NCBI GenBank assembly: GCA_911728435.2
Contig: OU452217.1
Span: forward strand, 372,001-436,000
Direction: 5' to 3'
Length of the DNA stretch: 64,000 nt
Origin: Apoderus coryli
Taxonomy: Eukaryota; Arthropoda; Insecta; Coleoptera; Attelabidae
Shown here: in pieces, positions 1 to 11,319 of the stretch
How the letters are laid out: each line of letters starts with the position of its first letter
Numbering within the stretch: the first letter of the stretch is position 1
The notes under the pieces: generated by a model
What the model was told of the DNA's origin: nothing
What the model saw: the letters and a program-made list of their open reading frames with translations, nothing else
Database searches by the model: none
Position numbers and translations under genes: made by a program

Positions 1-132
1 TCTAAATTGCTTTTTTATGCTTATTCTAATTCCTTTTTACTAACTAATTTAGTTTTAAATTCTTAGAGAGAAAACAGCTTTTTGGTAGACACTTTACTTT
101 TTAAATATAAATAACACAATTTCTTAACTAAA
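1..132. repeat. Partial monomer at left window edge
   Basis: The window opens at about consensus position 14 ('tctaaattgc') and runs to the first full monomer. It carries 'ttctaattcc' and 'actaactaattt' with the 'gacac/aaatataaat' end, the same type as the monomer at 4345 in the middle of the 31-mer. The array therefore continues upstream of the window. Confidence 0.95.
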
Positions 133-202
133 CGCTCTAATTCGTTCTAAATTGCTTTTTTATGCTTATTCTAATTTCTTTTAACTAATAAAATTTAGTT
201 TT

Positions 203-208
203 GAATTC
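203..208. repeat. EcoRI-bearing monomer variant (GAATTC)
   Basis: The usual 'agttttaaattcttag' becomes 'agttttgaattcttag' in one monomer type, generating GAATTC. Checked examples are at 203, about 4269 and 4705; others lie near 12.0, 23.0, 38.6 and 47.2 kb. It nearly always occurs with 'ttttaactaataaaattt' and the 'gacac/aaatataaat' end, so it marks one lineage. Confidence 0.9.
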
Positions 209-544
209 TTAGAGAGAAAAGAGCTTTTTGGTAGACACTTTACTTTTTAAATATAAATAACACAATTTCTGAACTAAACGCTCTAATTCGTTCTAAATTG
301 CTTTTTTATGCTTATTCTAATTTCTTTTTCCTAGTAAAATTTAGTTTTAAATTCTTAGAGAGAAAACAGCTTTTTTGTAGAAACTTTACTTTTTAAATCT
401 AAATAACACAATTTTTTAAATAAACGCTCTAATTCGTTCTAAATTGCTTTTTTATGCTTATTCTGATTTCTTTCTACTAATAAATTTAGTTTTACATTCT
501 AAAAGAGAAAACAACTTTTTGTTAGAAACTTTACTTTTTAAATG

Positions 545-1238
545 TAAATAACACAATTTCTGAACTAAACGCTCTAATTCGTTCTAAATTGCTTTTTTTA
601 TGCTTATTCTAATTTCTTTTTCCTAATAAAATTTAGTTTTAAATTCTTAGAGAGTAAACAGCTTTTTGATAGAAACTTTACTTTTTAAATCTAAATAACA
701 CAATTTTTTAAATAAACGCTCTAATTTGTTCTAAATTGCTTTTTTATGCTTATTCTAATTTCTTTTTACTAATAAATTTAGTTTTACATCCTAAAAGAGA
801 AAACAGCTTTTTGTTAGAAACTTTACTTTTTAAATCTAAATAACACAATTTCTGAACTAAACGCTCTAATTCGTTCTAAATTGCTTTTTTTATGCTTATT
901 CTAATTTCTTTTTCCTAATAAAATTTAGTTTTAAATTCTTAGAGAGTAAACAGCTTTTTGATAGAAACTTTACTTTTTAAATCTAAATAACACAATTTTT
1001 TAAATAAACGCTCTAATTTGTTCTAAATTGCTTTTTTATGCTTATTCTAATTTCTTTTTACTAATAAATTTAGTTTTACATCCTAAAAGAGAAAACAGCT
1101 TTTTGTTAGAAACTTTACTTTTTAAATCTAAATAACACAATTTCTGAACTAAACGCTCTAATTCGTTCTAAATTGCTTTTTTTATGCTTATTCTAATTTC
1201 TTTTTCCTAATAAAATTTAGTTTTAAATTCTTAGAGAG
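545..1238. repeat. 292-bp dimer tandem inside 31-mer copy 1
   Basis: Two monomers of 147 and 145 bp, one ending 'gagagtaaacagctttttga', the other starting 'ctaatttg' with 'tacatcctaaaag', are present twice (starts 570/717 and 862/1009). Shift 292 matches from 545 to about 946 against 837 to 1238. Other occurrences of this order at about 5.07, 16.27, 20.91 and 23.68 kb carry the dimer once, so this is a local copy-number gain or the others are losses. Confidence 0.9.
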
Positions 1239-3557
1239 AAAACAGCTATTTTGTAGAAACTTTACTTTTTAAATCTAAATAACACAATTTTTTAAATAAA
1301 CGCTCTAAATCGTTCTAAATTGCTTTTTCATGCTTATTCTAATTCCTTTTTACTAATTTAGTTTTAAATTCTTAGAGAGAAAACAGCTTTTTGGTAGACA
1401 CTTTACTTTTTAAATATAAATAACACAATTATTTAAATAAACGCTTTAAATCGTTCTAAATTGCTTTTTTATGCTTATCCATATTTCTTTTTACTAACAA
1501 ATTTAGTTTTAAATTCTTAGAGAGAAAACAGCTTTTTGGTAGACACTTTACTTTTTAAATATAAATAACACAATTTCTTAACTAAACGCTCTAATTCGTT
1601 CTAAATTGCTTTTTTATGCTTATTCTAATTTCTTTTTACTAATAAATTTAGTTTTAAATTCTAAAAGAGAAAGCAGCTTTTTGGTAGAAACTTTACTTTT
1701 TAAATCTAAATAACACAATTTCTTAACTAAACGCTCTAATTCGTTATAAATTGCTTTTTTATGCTTATTCTAATTTCTTTTAACTAATAAAATTTAGTTT
1801 TAAATTCTTAGAGAGAAAACAGCTATTTTGTAGAAACTTTACTTTTTAAATCTAAATAACACAATTTTTTAAATAAACGCTCTAAATCGTTCTAAATTGC
1901 TTTTTCATGCTTACTCTAATTCCTTTTTACTACTTAATTTAGTTTTAAATTCTTAGAGAGAAAACAGCTTTTTGGTAGACACTTTACTTTTTAAATATAA
2001 ATAACACAATTATTTAAATAAACGCTTTAAATCGTTCTAAATTGCTTTTCTATGCTTATCCATATTTCTTTTTACTAACAAATTTAGTTTTAAATTCTTA
2101 GAGAGAAAACAGCTTTTTGGTAGACACTTTACTTTTTAAATATAAATAACACAATTTCTTAACTAAACGTTCTAATTCGTTCTAAATTGCTTTTTTATGC
2201 TTATTCTAATTTCTTTTTACTAATAAATTTAGTTTTAAATTCTAAAAGAGAAAGCAGCTTTTTGGTAGAAACTTTACTTTTTAAATCTAAATAACACAAT
2301 TTCTTAACTAAACGCTCTTAATCGTTCTAAATTGCTTTTTTATGCTTATTCTAATTTCTTTTTCCTAATAAAATTTAGTTTTAAATTCTTAGAGAGAAAA
2401 CAGCTATTTTGTAGAAACTTTACTTTTTAAATCTAAATAACACAATTTTTTAAATAAACGCTCTAATTCGTTCTAAATTGCTTTTTTATGCTTATTCTAA
2501 TTTCTTTTTACTAATAAATTTAGTTTTACATTCTAAAAGAGAAAACAGATTTTTGTTAGAAACTTTACTTTTTAAATCTAAATAACACAATTTCTGAACT
2601 AAACGCTCTAATTCGTTCTAAATTGCTTTTTTTATGCTTATTCTAATTTCTTTTTCCTAATAAAATTTAGTTTTAAATTCTTAGAGAGAAAACAGCTATT
2701 TTGTAGAAACTTTACTTTTTAAATTTAAATAACACAATTTTTTAAATAAACGTTCTAAATCGTTCTAAATTGCTTTTTCATGCTTATTCTAATTCCTTTT
2801 TACTAATTTAGTTTTAAATTCTTAGAGAGAAAACAGCTTTTTGGTAGACACTTTACTTTTTAAATATAAATAACACAATTATTTAAATAAACGCTTTAAA
2901 TCGTTCTAAATTGCTTTTTTATGCTTATCCATATTTCTTTTTACTAACAAATTTAGTTTTAAATTCTTAGAGAGAAAGCAGCTTTTTGGTAGAAACTTTA
3001 CTTTTTAAATCTAAATAACACAATTTCTTAACTAAACGCTCTAATTCGTTATAAATTGCTTTTTTATGCTTATTCTAATTTCTTTTAACTAATAAAATTT
3101 AGTTTTAAATTCTTAGAGAGAAAACAGCTATTTTGTAGAAACTTTACTTTTTAAATCTAAATAACACAATTTTTTAAATAAACGCTCTAAATCGTTCTAA
3201 ATTGCTTTTTCATGCTTATTCTAATTCCTTTTTACTACTTAATTTAGTTTTAAATTCTTAGAGAGAAAACAGCTTTTTGGTAGACACTTTACTTTTTAAA
3301 TATAAATAACACAATTATTTAAATAAATGCTTTAAATCGTTCTAAATTGCTTTTTTATGCATATCCATATTTCTTTTTACTAACAAATTTAGTTTTAAAT
3401 TCTTAGAGAGAAAACAGCTTTTTGGTAGACACTTTACTTTTTAAATCTAAATAACACAATTTCTTAACTAAATGCTCTAAATCGTTCTAAATTGCTTTTT
3501 TATGCTTATTCTATCTTCTTTTTACTAACAAATTTAGTTTTAAATTCTTAGAGAAAA

Positions 3558-3569
3558 AAAAAGCTTTTT
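3558..3569. repeat. Perfect 12-bp palindrome AAAAAGCTTTTT (HindIII variant)
   Basis: In the poly-A monomer type, 'gagagaaaacagctttttgg' is replaced by an A run followed by 'gctttttgg', creating the perfect palindrome 'aaaaagcttttt' and a HindIII site. The same variant recurs near 11260, 12565, 20275, 22310, 37845, 40900, 45795, 46090, 46383, 47110, 50455, 50748, 51040, 52060, 59878, 60170, 60465 and 61490. Any function is unknown. Confidence 0.85.
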
Positions 3570-3763
3570 GGTAGACACTTTACTTTTTAAATATAAATAA
3601 CACAATTTTTTAATTAAACGCTCTAAATCGTTCTAAATTGCTTTTTTATGCTTATTCTAATTTCTTTTTACTAACAAATTTAGTTTTTAATTCTTAGAGA
3701 GAAAACAGCTTTTTGGTAGACACTTTACTATTTAAATATAAATAACACAATTTCTTAACTAAA

Positions 3764-3908
3764 CGCTCTAAATCGTTCTAAATTGCTTTTTTATGCTTAT
3801 TCTAATTTCTTTTTACTAACAAATTTAGTTTTAAATTCTTAGAGAGAAAACAGCTTTTTGGTAGACACTTTACTTTTTAAATATAAATAACACAATTATT
3901 TAAATAAA
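3764..3908 (+). repeat. Reference monomer (145 bp)
   Basis: A typical full-length monomer, counted from the 'cgctctaa' landmark to the base before the next one. Using the window-wide consensus numbering: the only two CpGs lie at positions 1-2 and 11-12; 'tctaatt'-like words occur at 4-10, 14-21 and 38-45; a T6 run at 24-29; a purine run 'gagagaaaa' near 79-87; AGCT at 89-92; TTTAAA at 67-72 and 113-118; and a TATA-like 'aaatataaataa' at 116-127. This copy has the 'ctaaatcg' start and the 'actaacaaattt' middle seen in many copies. Numbering from 'cgct' is my convention; the true repeat-unit boundary is undefined. Confidence 0.95.
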
Positions 3909-4634
3909 CGCTTTAAATCGTTCTAAATTGCTTTTTTATGCTTATCCATATTTCTTTTTACTAACAAATTTAGTTTTAAATTCTTAGAGAGAAAACAGCT
4001 TTTTGGTAGACACTTTACTTTTTAAATATAAATTACACAATTTCTTAACTAAACGCTCTAAATCGTTCTAAATTGCTTTTTTATGCTTATTCTAATTTCT
4101 TTTTACTAACAAATTTAGTTTTAAATTTTTAGAGAGAAAACAGCTTTTTGGTAGACACTTTACTTTTTAAATATAAATAACACAATTTCTTAACTAAACG
4201 CTCTAATTCGTTCTAAATTGCTTTTTTATGCTTATTCTAATTTCTTTTAACTAATAAAATTTAGTTTTGAATTCTTAGAGAGAAAACAGCTTTTTGGTAG
4301 ACACTTTACTTTTTAAATATAAATAACACAATTTCTGAACTAAACGCTCTAAATCGTTCTAAATTGCTTTTTTATGCTTATTCTAATTCCTTTTTACTAA
4401 CTAATTTAGTTTTAAATTCTTAGAGAGAAAACATCTTTTTGGTAGACACTTTACTTTTTAAATCTAAATAACACAATTTCTTAACTAAACGCTCTAATTC
4501 GTTATAAATTGCTTTTTTATGCTTATTCTAATTTCTTTTTACTAACAAATTCAGTTTTAAATTCTTAGAGAGAAAACAGCTTTTTGGTAGACACTTTACT
4601 TTTTAAATATAAATAACACAATTTCTTAACTAAA

Positions 4635-5796
4635 CGCTCTAATTCGTTCTAAATTGCTTTTTTATGCTTATTCTTATTTCTTTTAACTAATAAAATTTAG
4701 TTTTGAATTCTTAGAGAGAAAAGAGCTTTTTGGTAGACACTTTACTTTTTAAATATAAATAACACAATTTCTGAACTAAACGCTCTAATTCGTTCTAAAT
4801 TGCTTTTTTATGCTTATTCTAATTTCTTTTTCCTAGTAAAATTTAGTTTTAAATTCTTAGAGAGAAAACAGCTTTTTTGTAGAAACTTTACTTTTTAAAT
4901 CTAAATAACACAATTTTTTAAATAAACGCTCTAATTCGTTCTAAATTGCTTTTTTATGCTTATTCTGATTTCTTTCTACTAATAAATTTAGTTTTACATT
5001 CTAAAAGAGAAAACAGCTTTTTGTTAGAAACTTTACTTTTTAAATGTAAATAACACAATTTCTGAACTAAACGCTCTAATTCGTTCTAAATTGCTTTTTT
5101 TATGCTTATTCTAATTTCTTTTTCCTAATAAAATTTAGTTTTAAATTCTTAGAGAGTAAACAGCTTTTTGATAGAAACTTTACTTTTTAAATCTAAATAA
5201 CACAATTTTTTAAATAAACGCTCTAATTTGTTCTAAATTGCTTTTTTATGCTTATTCTAATTTCTTTTTACTAATAAATTTAGTTTTACATCCTAAAAGA
5301 GAAAACAGCTTTTTGTTAGAAACTTTACTTTTTAAATCTAAATAACACAATTTCTGAACTAAACGCTCTAATTCGTTCTAAATTGCTTTTTTTATGCTTA
5401 TTCTAATTTCTTTTTCCTAATAAAATTTAGTTTTAAATTCTTAGAGAGAAAACAGCTATTTTGTAGAAACTTTACTTTTTAAATCTAAATAACACAATTT
5501 TTTAAATAAACGCTCTAAATCGTTCTAAATTGCTTTTTCATGCTTATTCTAATTCCTTTTTACTAATTTAGTTTTAAATTCTTAGAGAGAAAACAGCTTT
5601 TTGGTAGACACTTTACTTTTTAAATATAAATAACACAATTATTTAAATAAACGCTTTAAATCGTTCTAAATTGCTTTTTTATGCTTATCCATATTTCTTT
5701 TTACTAACAAATTTAGTTTTAAATTCTTAGAGAGAAAACAGCTTTTTGGTAGACACTTTACTTTTTAAATATAAATAACACAATTTCTTAACTAAA
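4635..5796. repeat. 31-mer copy 2, colinear first part
   Basis: Monomers at 4635, 4781, 4927, 5072, 5219, 5364, 5511 and 5652 repeat the order of 133-1586. The offset is 4502 bp up to 5363 and 4210 bp afterwards, because only one copy of the 292-bp dimer is present. It keeps the private marks of copy 1: 'aaaagagc' at about 4720, 'ttcctagtaaaa', 'ttctgatttctttctact' at 4963 and 'aaatgtaaat'. Confidence 0.9.
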
Positions 5797-6564
5797 CGCT
5801 CTAATTCGTTCTAAATTGCTTTTTTATGCTTATTCTGATTTCTTTCTACTAATAAATTTAGTTTTACATTCTAAAAGAGAAAACAGCTTTTTGTTAGAAA
5901 CTTTACTTTTTAAATGTAAATAACACAATTTCTGAACTAAACGCTCTAATTCGTTCTAAATTGCTTTTTTTATGCTTATTCTAATTTCTTTTTCCTAATA
6001 AAATTTAGTTTTAAATTCTTAGAGAGTAAACAGCTTTTTGATAGAAACTTTACTTTTTAAATATAAATAACACAATTATTTAAATAAACGCTTTAAATCG
6101 TTCTAAATTGCTTTTTTATGCTTATCCATATTTCTTTTTACTAACAAATTTAGTTTTAAATTCTTAGAGAGAAAACAGCTTTTTGGTAGACACTTTACTT
6201 TTTAAATATAAATTACACAATTTCTTAACTAAACGCTCTAAATCGTTCTAAATTGCTTTTTTATGCTTATTCTAATTTCTTTTTACTAACAAATTTTGTT
6301 TTAAATTTTTAGAGAGAAAACAGCTTTTTGGTAGACACTTTACTTTTTAAATATAAATAACACAATTTCTTAACTAAACGCTCTAATTCGTTCTAAATTG
6401 CTTTTTTATGCTTATTCTAATTTCTTTTAACTAATAAAATTTAGTTTTGAATTCTTAGAGAGAAAACAGCTTTTTGGTAGACCCTTTACTTTTTAAATAT
6501 AAATAACACAATTTCTGAACTAAACGCTCTAAATCGTTCTAAATTGCTTTTTTATGCTTATTCT
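5797..6564. repeat. Inserted mosaic of about five monomers in copy 2
   Basis: Where copy 1 would give the 'gaaagcagc' monomer of 1587, the array returns to the 'ttctgatttctttctact' monomer (mark at 5833), then a 'gtaaacagctttttgatag' monomer. Near 6047-6062 that monomer switches mid-unit to 'aaatataaataacacaatta', matching the sequence just before 3909. From 6089 to about 6564 the order follows 3909-4380 at offset 2180, including the rare 'aaattacacaa'. Near 6565 it switches again, to the type of 1587. Both junctions lie within shared sequence, as expected for homologous unequal exchange or gene conversion. Confidence 0.85.
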
Positions 6565-7690
6565 AATTTCTTTTTACTAATAAATTTAGTTTTAAATTCT
6601 AAAAGAGAAAGCAGCTTTTTGGTAGAAACTTTACTTTTTAAATCTAAATAACACAATTTCTTAACTAAACGCTCTAATTCGTTATAAATTGCTTTTTTAT
6701 GCTTATTCTAATTTCTTTTAACTAATAAAATTTAGTTTTAAATTCTTAGAGAGAAAACAGCTATTTTGTAGAAACTTTACTTTTTAAATCTAAATAACAC
6801 AATTTTTTAAATAAACGCTCTAAATCGTTCTAAATTGCTTTTTCATGCTTACTCTAATTCCTTTTTACTACTTAATTTAGTTTTAAATTCTTAGAAAGAA
6901 AACAGCTTTTTGGTAGACACTTTACTTTTTAAATATAAATAACACAATTATTTAAATAAACGCTTTAAATCGTTCTAAATTGCTTTTCTATGCTTATCCA
7001 TATTTCTTTTTACTAACAAATTTAGTTTAAAATTCTTAGAGAGAAAACAGCTTTTTGGTAGACACTTTACTTTTTAAATATAAATAACACAATTTCTTAA
7101 CTAAACGCTCTAATTCGTTCTAAATTGCTTTTTTATGCTTATTCTAATTTCTTTTTACTAATAAATTTAGTTTTAAATTCTAAAAGAGAAAGCAGCTTTT
7201 TGGTAGAAACTTTACTTTTTAAATCTAAATAACACAATTTCTTAACTAAACGCTCTTAATCGTTCTAAATTGCTTTTTCATGCTTATTCTAATTTCTTTT
7301 TCCTAATAAAATTTAGTTTTAAATTCTTAGAGAGAAAACAGCTATTTTGTAGAAACTTTACTTTTTAAATCTAAATAACACAATTTTTTAACTAAACGCT
7401 CTAATTCGTTCTAAATTGCTTTTTTATGCTTATTCTAATTTCTTTTTACTAATAAATTTAGTTTTACATTCTAAAAGAGAAAACAGATTTTTGTTAGAAA
7501 CTTTACTTTTTAAATCTAAATAACACAATTTCTGAACTAAACGCTCTAATTCGTTCTAAATTGCTTTTTTTATGCTTATTCTAATTTCTTTTTCCTAATA
7601 AAATTTAGTTTTAAATTCTTAGAGAGAAAACAGCTATTTTGTAGAAACTTTACTTTTTAAATCTAAATAACACAATTTTTTAAATAAACG
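6565..7690. repeat. 31-mer copy 2, resumed part
   Basis: From about 6565 the order follows 1627-2752 at a constant offset of 4938 bp: 'ttataaatt' monomer at 6670, 'ttactctaattcc' at 6816, the rare 'cgctcttaatcg' at 7251 (2313 in copy 1), 'acagatttttg' monomer at 7397 and its partner at 7542. The match ends at 7689, where 'ctctaaattgttttaaatt' and 'actaacaaattt' replace the short 'actaatttag' form. Net effect against copy 1 is a gain of three monomers. Confidence 0.88.
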
Positions 7691-7953
7691 CTCTAAATTG
7701 TTTTAAATTGCTTTTTCATGCTTATTCTAATTCCTTTTTACTAACAAATTTAGTTTTAAATTCTTAGAGAGAAAACAGCTTTTTGGTAGACACTTTACTT
7801 TTTAAATATAAATAACACAATTTTTTAAATAAACGCTCTAAATCGTTCTAAATTGCTTTTTTATTCTTATTCATATTTCTTTTTACTAATAAATTTAGTT
7901 TTAAATTCTTAGAGAGAAAACAGCTTTTTGGTAGATAATTTACTTTTTAAATA
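7690..7953. repeat. Monomers with 'ttattcttattcat' variant
   Basis: A monomer with 'ttgttttaaattgctttttc' at 7689 is followed by one with 'ttattcttattcatatttc' at 7834, both ending 'ttttttaaataaac' or 'gataattt'. The same pair occurs near 18157-18302 and inside each 2177-bp unit (for example about 28065), linking this stretch to the later 15-mer. Confidence 0.85.
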
Positions 7954-10147
7954 TAAATAACACAATTTCTTAACTAAACGCTCTAATTCCTTCTAAATTG
8001 CTTTTTTATGCTTATTCTAATTTCTTTTTACTAATTAATTTAGTTTTAAATTCTAAAAGAGAAAGCAGCTTTTTGGTAGAAACTTTACTTTTTAAATCTA
8101 AATAATACAATTTCTTAACTAAACGCTCTAATTCGTTATAAATTGCTTTTTTATGCTTATTCTAATTTCTTTTAACTAATAAAATTTAGTTTTAAATTCT
8201 TAGAGAGAAATCATCTTTTTGGTAGACACTTTACTTTTTAAATATAAATAACACAATTTTTTAAATAAGCGCTCTAAATCGTTCTAAATTGCTTTTTTAT
8301 GCTTATTCTAATTTCTTTTTACTAACAAATTTAGTTTTAAATTCTTAGAGAGAAAACAGCTTTTTGGTAGACACTTTACTTTTTAAATATAAATAACACA
8401 ATTTCTTAACTAAACGCTCTAATTCGTTCTAAATTGCTTTTTTATGCTTATTCTAATTTCTTTTAACTAATAAAATTTAGTTTTGAATTCTTAGAGAGAA
8501 AACAGCTTTTTGGTAGAAACTTTACTTTTTAAATCTAAATAACACAATTTCTGAACTAAACGCTCTAATTCGTTCTAAATTGCTTTTTTATGCTTATTCT
8601 AATTTCTTTTTCCTAATAAAATTTAGTTTTAAATTCTTAGAGAGTAAACAGCTTTTTGATAGGAACTTTACTTTTTAAATCTAAATAACACAATTTTTTA
8701 AATAAACGCTCTAATTCGTTCTAAATTGCTTTTTTATGCTTATTTTAATTTCTTTTTACTAATAAATTTAGTTTTACATTCTAAAAGCGAAAACAGCTTT
8801 TTGTTAGAAACTTTACTTTTTAAATCTAAATAACACAATTTCTGAACAAAACGCTCTAATTCGTTCTAAATTGCTTTTTTTATGCTTATTCTAATTTCTT
8901 TTTCCTAATAAAATTTAGTTTTAAATTCTTAGAGAGAAAACAGCTATTTTGTAGAAACTTTACTTTTTAAATCTAAATAACACAATTTTTTAAATAAACG
9001 CTCTAAATCGTTCTAAATTGCTTTTTCATGCTTATTCTAATTCCTTTTTACTAATTTAGTTTTAAATTTTTAGAGAGAAAACAGCTTTTTGGTAGACACT
9101 TTACTTTTTAAATCTAAATAACACAATTTCTTAACTAAACGCTCTAATTCGTTATAAATTGCTTTTTTATGCTTATTCTAATTTCTTTTAACTAATAAAA
9201 TTTAGTTTTAAATTCTTAGAGAGAAAACAGCTATTTTGTAGAAACTTTACTTTTTAAATCTAAATAACACAATTTTTTAAATAAACGCTCTAAATCGTTC
9301 TAAATTGCTTTTTCATGCTTATCCATATTTCTTTTTACTAACAAATTTAGTTTTAAATTCTTAGAGAGAAAGCAGCTTTTTGGTAGAAACTTTACTTTTT
9401 AAATATAAATAACACAATTATTTAAATAAATGCTTTAAATCGTTCTAAATTGCTTTTTTATGCTTATCCATATTTTTTTTACTAACAAATTTAGTTTTAA
9501 ATTCTTAGAGAGAAAGCAGCTTTTTGGTAGAAACTTTACTTTTTAAATCTAAATAACACAATTTCTTAACTAAACGCTCTAATTCGTTATAAATTGCTTT
9601 TTTATGCTTATTCTAATTTCTTTTAACTAATAAAATTTAGTTTTAAATTCTTAGAGAAAAAACAGCTATTTTGTAGAAACTTTACTTTTTAAATCTAAAT
9701 AACACAATTTTTTAAATAAACGCTCTAAATCGTTCTAAATTGCTTTTTCATGCTTATTCTAATACCTTTTTACTTCTTAATTTAGTTTTAAATTCTTAGA
9801 GAGAAAACAGCTTTTTGGTAGACACTTTACTTTTTAAATATAAATAACACAATTATTTAAATAAATGCTTTAAATCGTTCTAAATTGCTTTTTTATGCAT
9901 ATCCATATTTCTTTTTACTAACAAATTTAGTTTTAAATTCTTAGAGAGAAAACAGCTTTTTGGTAGACACTTTACTTTTTAAATATAAATAACACAATTT
10001 CTTAACTAAACGCTCTAATTCGTTCTAAATTGCTTTTTTATGCTTATTCTAATTTCTTTTTACTAATAAATTTAGTTTTAAATTCTAAAAGAGAAAGCAG
10101 CTTTTAGGTAGAAACTTTACTTTTTAAATCTAAATAACACAATTTCT
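7954..10147. repeat. 2.19-kb segmental copy A1 (partner 35554-37747)
   Basis: About 15 monomers that reappear at a constant offset of 27,600 bp. Checked anchors: 'ctaattaattt' (about 8034/35634), 'catctttttgg' (8212/35812), 'gataggaac' ('aggaac' 8661/36261), the 'tatttttttt' contraction (9471/37071), 'gcatatcc' (9897/37497) and 'gcttttaggtag' (about 10101/37701). The match starts after an 'aaatataaat' versus 'aaatctaaat' difference at 7953 and ends at 10147, where 'ctgaact' replaces 'cttaact'. No net length change between copies; scattered substitutions are visible. Confidence 0.9.
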
Positions 10148-11319
10148 GAACTAAACGCTCTAATTCGTTCTAAATTGCTTTTTTATGCTTATTCTAATTT
10201 CTTTTTTCTAATAAAATTTAGTTTTAAATTCTTAGAGAGAAAACAGCTTTTTCGTAGAAACTTTACTTTTTAAATCTAAATAACACAATTTTTTAAATAA
10301 ACGCTCTAAATCGTTCTAAATTGCTTTTTCATGCTTATTCTAATTCCTTTTTACTAACAAATTTAGTTTTAAATTCTTAGAGAGAAAACAGCTTTTTGGT
10401 AGACACTTTACTTTTTAAATATAAATAACACAAATTTTTAAATAAACGCTTTAAATAGTTCTTAATTGCTTTTTTATGCTTATTCTAATTTCTATTTACT
10501 AATAAAATTTAGTTTTAAATTCTAAGAGATAAAACAGCTTTTTGGTTGACACTTTACTTTTTAAATATAAATAGCACAATTTCTTAACTAAACGCTCTAA
10601 TTCGTTCTAAATTGCTTTTTTATGCTTATTCTAATTTCTTTTTACTAATAAATTTAGTTTTACATTCTAAAAGAGAAAACAGCTTTTTGTTAGAAACTGT
10701 ACTTTTTAAATCTAAATAACACAATTTCTGAACTAAACGCTCTAATTCGTTCTAAATTGCTTTTTTTATGCTTATTCTAATTTCTTTTTTCTAATAAAAT
10801 TTAGTTTTAAATTCTTAGAGAAAACAGCTTTTTTGTAGAAACTTTACTTTTTAAATCTAAATAACACAATTTTTTAAATAAACGCTCTAATTTGTTTTAA
10901 ATTGCTTTTTTATGCTTATTCTAATTTCTTTTTACTTATAAATTTAGTTTTAAATTCTAAAAGAGAAAGCAGCTTTTTGGTAGAAACTTTACTTTTTAAA
11001 TCTAAGTAACACAATTTCTTAACTAAACGCTCTAATTCGTTCTAATTGCTTTTTTATGCCTATTCTAATTTCTTTTTCCAAATAAAATTTAGTTTTAAAT
11101 TCTTAGAGAGAAAACAGCTTTTTTGTAGAAACTTTACTTTTTAAATCTAAATAACACAATTTTTTAAATAAACGCTCTAAATCGTTCTAAATTGCTTTTT
11201 TATGCTTATTCTATCTTCTTTTTACTAACAAATTTAGTTTTCAATTCTTAGAGAAAAAAAAAAGCTTTTTGGGAGACACTTTACTTTTTAAATATAAATA
11301 ACACAATTTTTTAACTAAA
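10148..11319. repeat. Diverged monomers, no clear higher-order copy
   Basis: About eight monomers carrying private changes not seen in neighbouring blocks: 'tttttcgtag' near 10250, 'aaatagttcttaattgc' near 10454, 'ggttgacac' near 10545, 'gaaactgtac' near 10695, a 4-bp loss in the purine run ('cttagagaaaacagc') near 10817, 'aaatctaagtaac' near 11000 and 'ttcgttctaattgc' near 11038. Monomer spacing stays near 145 bp. I found no long colinear partner in the window, so this looks like an older, less homogenised segment. Confidence 0.75.

Larger units (their letters stand above)
133..4634. repeat. 31-monomer higher-order unit, copy 1 (4502 bp)
   Basis: Thirty-one monomers starting at 133, 279, 425, 570, 717, 862, 1009, 1154, 1301, 1442, 1587, 1732, 1878, 2023, 2168, 2313, 2459, 2604, 2751, 2892, 3037, 3183, 3328, 3473, 3619, 3764, 3909, 4054, 4199, 4345 and 4490. 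The order of diagnostic types restarts at 4635: an EcoRI-type monomer with 'aaaagagc' (133, 4635), then one with 'ttcctagtaaaa' (279, 4781), then one with 'ttctgatttctttctact' (425, 4927). The restart offset is 4502 bp. Whether this is a true HOR period or a single large duplication cannot be decided, because the second copy is rearranged. Confidence 0.85.

Noticed and set aside
116..127. TATA box or promoter at 'aaatataaataa'
   Set aside because: It recurs in hundreds of monomers, is often 'aaatctaaat', and sits in 78% A+T DNA; no other promoter element or transcript structure supports it.
142..160. CENP-B box-like motif at 'attcgttctaaattgc'
   Set aside because: It has TTCG followed four bases later by A, as in the mammalian CENP-B box core, but lacks the required CGGG half, and many monomers lose TTCG ('attcc', 'atttg'). 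A chance partial match is the simplest reading.
570..1300. A stable 147/145-bp alternating dimer as the basic unit of the array
   Set aside because: Alternation of monomer length is clear only locally; elsewhere lengths run 145, 145, 146, 141 without a two-step rhythm, so the basic unit is the monomer.
133..4634. CRISPR-like array (regularly spaced repeats)
   Set aside because: The 'spacers' are not unique: the whole 145-bp period is conserved, with only scattered substitutions, so it is a tandem satellite.
133..4634. Origin of replication or AT-rich iteron array of a plasmid
   Set aside because: Iterons are about 20 bp and few, next to a replication gene. Here the unit is 145 bp, repeated over 64 kb with no gene.
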